64,000 bases of DNA, taken from NCBI RefSeq assembly GCF_039521565.1, contig NZ_BAAACP010000001.1:264180-328179 (forward strand), given 5' to 3'. Each line of letters starts with the position of its first letter. The stretch's first letter is position 1. This document shows, in pieces, positions 63,179-64,000 of the stretch. The position numbers and the translations under genes are program-made. Source of the DNA: Paraclostridium tenue. GTDB lineage: Bacteria; Bacillota; Clostridia; Peptostreptococcales; Peptostreptococcaceae. The notes below the pieces were generated by a model, which was not told where the DNA came from, ran no database searches, and saw only the letters and a program-made list of their open reading frames with translations.

Positions 63179-64000
63179 ATGAAAAATTTAAAAATAGGTA
63201 AAAAGTTAAGTATAGCTTTTGGGATTATATTGATGCTTTCAGCATTTACAAGTATTTATACAGTTTCTAGATTAAAGGGAGCAGAAAAGTTAAGTCATCA
63301 ATTGTTTACAGGACCATATGTATCAACTACTGAAACTATGCAAGTTCGTAGAGATTTAGTTGCTGTTGCAAGATATATTGGTAATGCAGTTATGGAACAA
63401 GATCCAGTACAATATAAAGCTAAAATGATGAGTACTTTTGACAGTATCAATAAAAGTATAGAAACACTTAATAATTCTTTTAGTGAGAATAAAAGTTCAA
63501 TTGATGAACTTCAAAAATCAGTAAATAATTTAAAACAAGAATGTGACAATGTTTTTGTATTTATAGATAAAGGGGATTATAAACAAGCAATAGAAATGCT
63601 TAGACAAAACACTCCATATTTTAATGCATACAATAAGTGTGTAGATGATGCAGTAAATCTTAATAAGGATGCAGAAGATTATGGAATTAAATTTAATAAA
63701 GGGGTAGAAGATACAGCTTCAAAAGCAACTTTTGCTTCTATATCAATTAGTATATTTACTATAGTAGCAGGATTAGTTACATGTGTGTACATAACAAATA
63801 GATTAAAACAACCAATTGAAGAAATAGAAGAAGCAGCAAATAAAATGGCTGATGGAGATTATGATATAACTATTAATTATGAATCAAAAGATGAACTAGG
63901 ATCTTTATCAGATAGTATGAGACAAATGAGTAGCAAAACTAAAGAAATTATAAATGATGCAGTTCATGTATTAGATGAAGTTGCATCAGGTAACTTTGAT
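63179..64000 (+). CDS. Methyl-accepting chemotaxis protein, N-terminal part (runs off window)
   Basis: Open from ATG 63179, behind AGGGAGG, to the window edge (274 codons). An N-terminal membrane helix (about 10-30), a helical four-helix-bundle sensor domain outside the cell (about 35-185), and a second helix (ISISIFTIVAGLVTCVYIT) precede a HAMP domain: LKQPIEEIEEAANKMADGDYDITINYESKDELGSLSDSMRQM. A second HAMP seems to begin at VLDEVASGNFD. The signalling domain lies beyond the window. Confidence 0.92.
   Translation, partial: MKNLKIGKKLSIAFGIILMLSAFTSIYTVSRLKGAEKLSHQLFTGPYVSTTETMQVRRDLVAVARYIGNAVMEQDPVQYKAKMMSTFDSINKSIETLNNSFSENKSSIDELQKSVNNLKQECDNVFVFIDKGDYKQAIEMLRQNTPYFNAYNKCVDDAVNLNKDAEDYGIKFNKGVEDTASKATFASISISIFTIVAGLVTCVYITNRLKQPIEEIEEAANKMADGDYDITINYESKDELGSLSDSMRQMSSKTKEIINDAVHVLDEVASGNFD

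Noticed and set aside
1..64000. CRISPR arrays, insertion sequences, prophage or tRNA/rRNA genes
   Set aside because: No regularly spaced repeats, transposase or phage genes, or recognisable tRNA cloverleaf/rRNA sequence were found on either strand by reading.

Overview
The window is very AT-rich, gene-dense chromosomal DNA from an anaerobic, probably spore-forming Firmicute. The gene content points to the Peptostreptococcaceae (Clostridioides / Paeniclostridium / Romboutsia type). The signs are asrABC sulfite reductase, an [FeFe] hydrogenase, a cysteine-rich coat or exosporium-like protein, DUF1858 and TSCPD small proteins, frequent TTG/GTG starts, and strong GGAGG-type ribosome binding sites. 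I see no rRNA, tRNA, CRISPR, insertion sequence or prophage. The family assignment is inferred from content and was not tested by a search.

Layout. 1-12.7 kb: tail of a MarR regulator, an aminotransferase, a GalT-like enzyme, exonuclease III, a DEDD exonuclease, an M23 peptidase, a CPA antiporter, a membrane-protein gene interrupted by a stop codon, a UgtP-type glycosyltransferase, a YjiH-type membrane protein and an M42 peptidase. 12.7-31 kb: a PadR/DUF1700/DUF4097 operon, the Cys-rich coat-like protein, M15 peptidase, YlbF, GNAT, amidase, CBS and parvulin proteins, DUF1858 and SulP, glpK, lipoproteins, YaaA, and a DUF975 protein with an apparent ATT start. 31-34.6 kb: a Crp/Fnr regulator followed by asrABC, with an FNR-like half-site palindrome at the class II position of the asr promoter. 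34.6-38 kb: a GntR(YtrA)-ABC locus with a perfect palindromic operator over its promoter. 38-44.4 kb: RidA, a purine permease, and an unusual cluster of two TVP38/DedA-superfamily proteins, a CCG-domain Fe-S protein and a CDP-alcohol phosphatidyltransferase, then a DMT exporter.

44.4-50.8 kb is the most unusual part. It holds a candidate stand-alone small RNA with its own promoter and terminator. Next is a promoter with two LexA-type SOS boxes driving a 52-aa unknown protein and an endonuclease/exonuclease/phosphatase-family protein. A VanW protein, a membrane-anchored Ser/Thr pseudokinase lacking all key catalytic residues, a pentapeptide-like/K+-channel fusion and a DacA-type carboxypeptidase follow.

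50.8-59.2 kb is the conserved translation and envelope block rpsB-tsf-pyrH-frr-(67-aa protein)-uppS-cdsA-dxr-rseP-ispG. It links ribosome biogenesis and recycling to isoprenoid, undecaprenyl and phospholipid synthesis. 59.3-64 kb: an [FeFe] hydrogenase with a decayed NuoF-like N-terminus, two paralogous lipoproteins, and the start of a chemoreceptor running off the window.

Two genes carry a single in-frame TAA in otherwise open frames (8508-8510 and 15281-15283, minus strand). A third short frame looks frameshifted. These are either real decay or sequencing errors.
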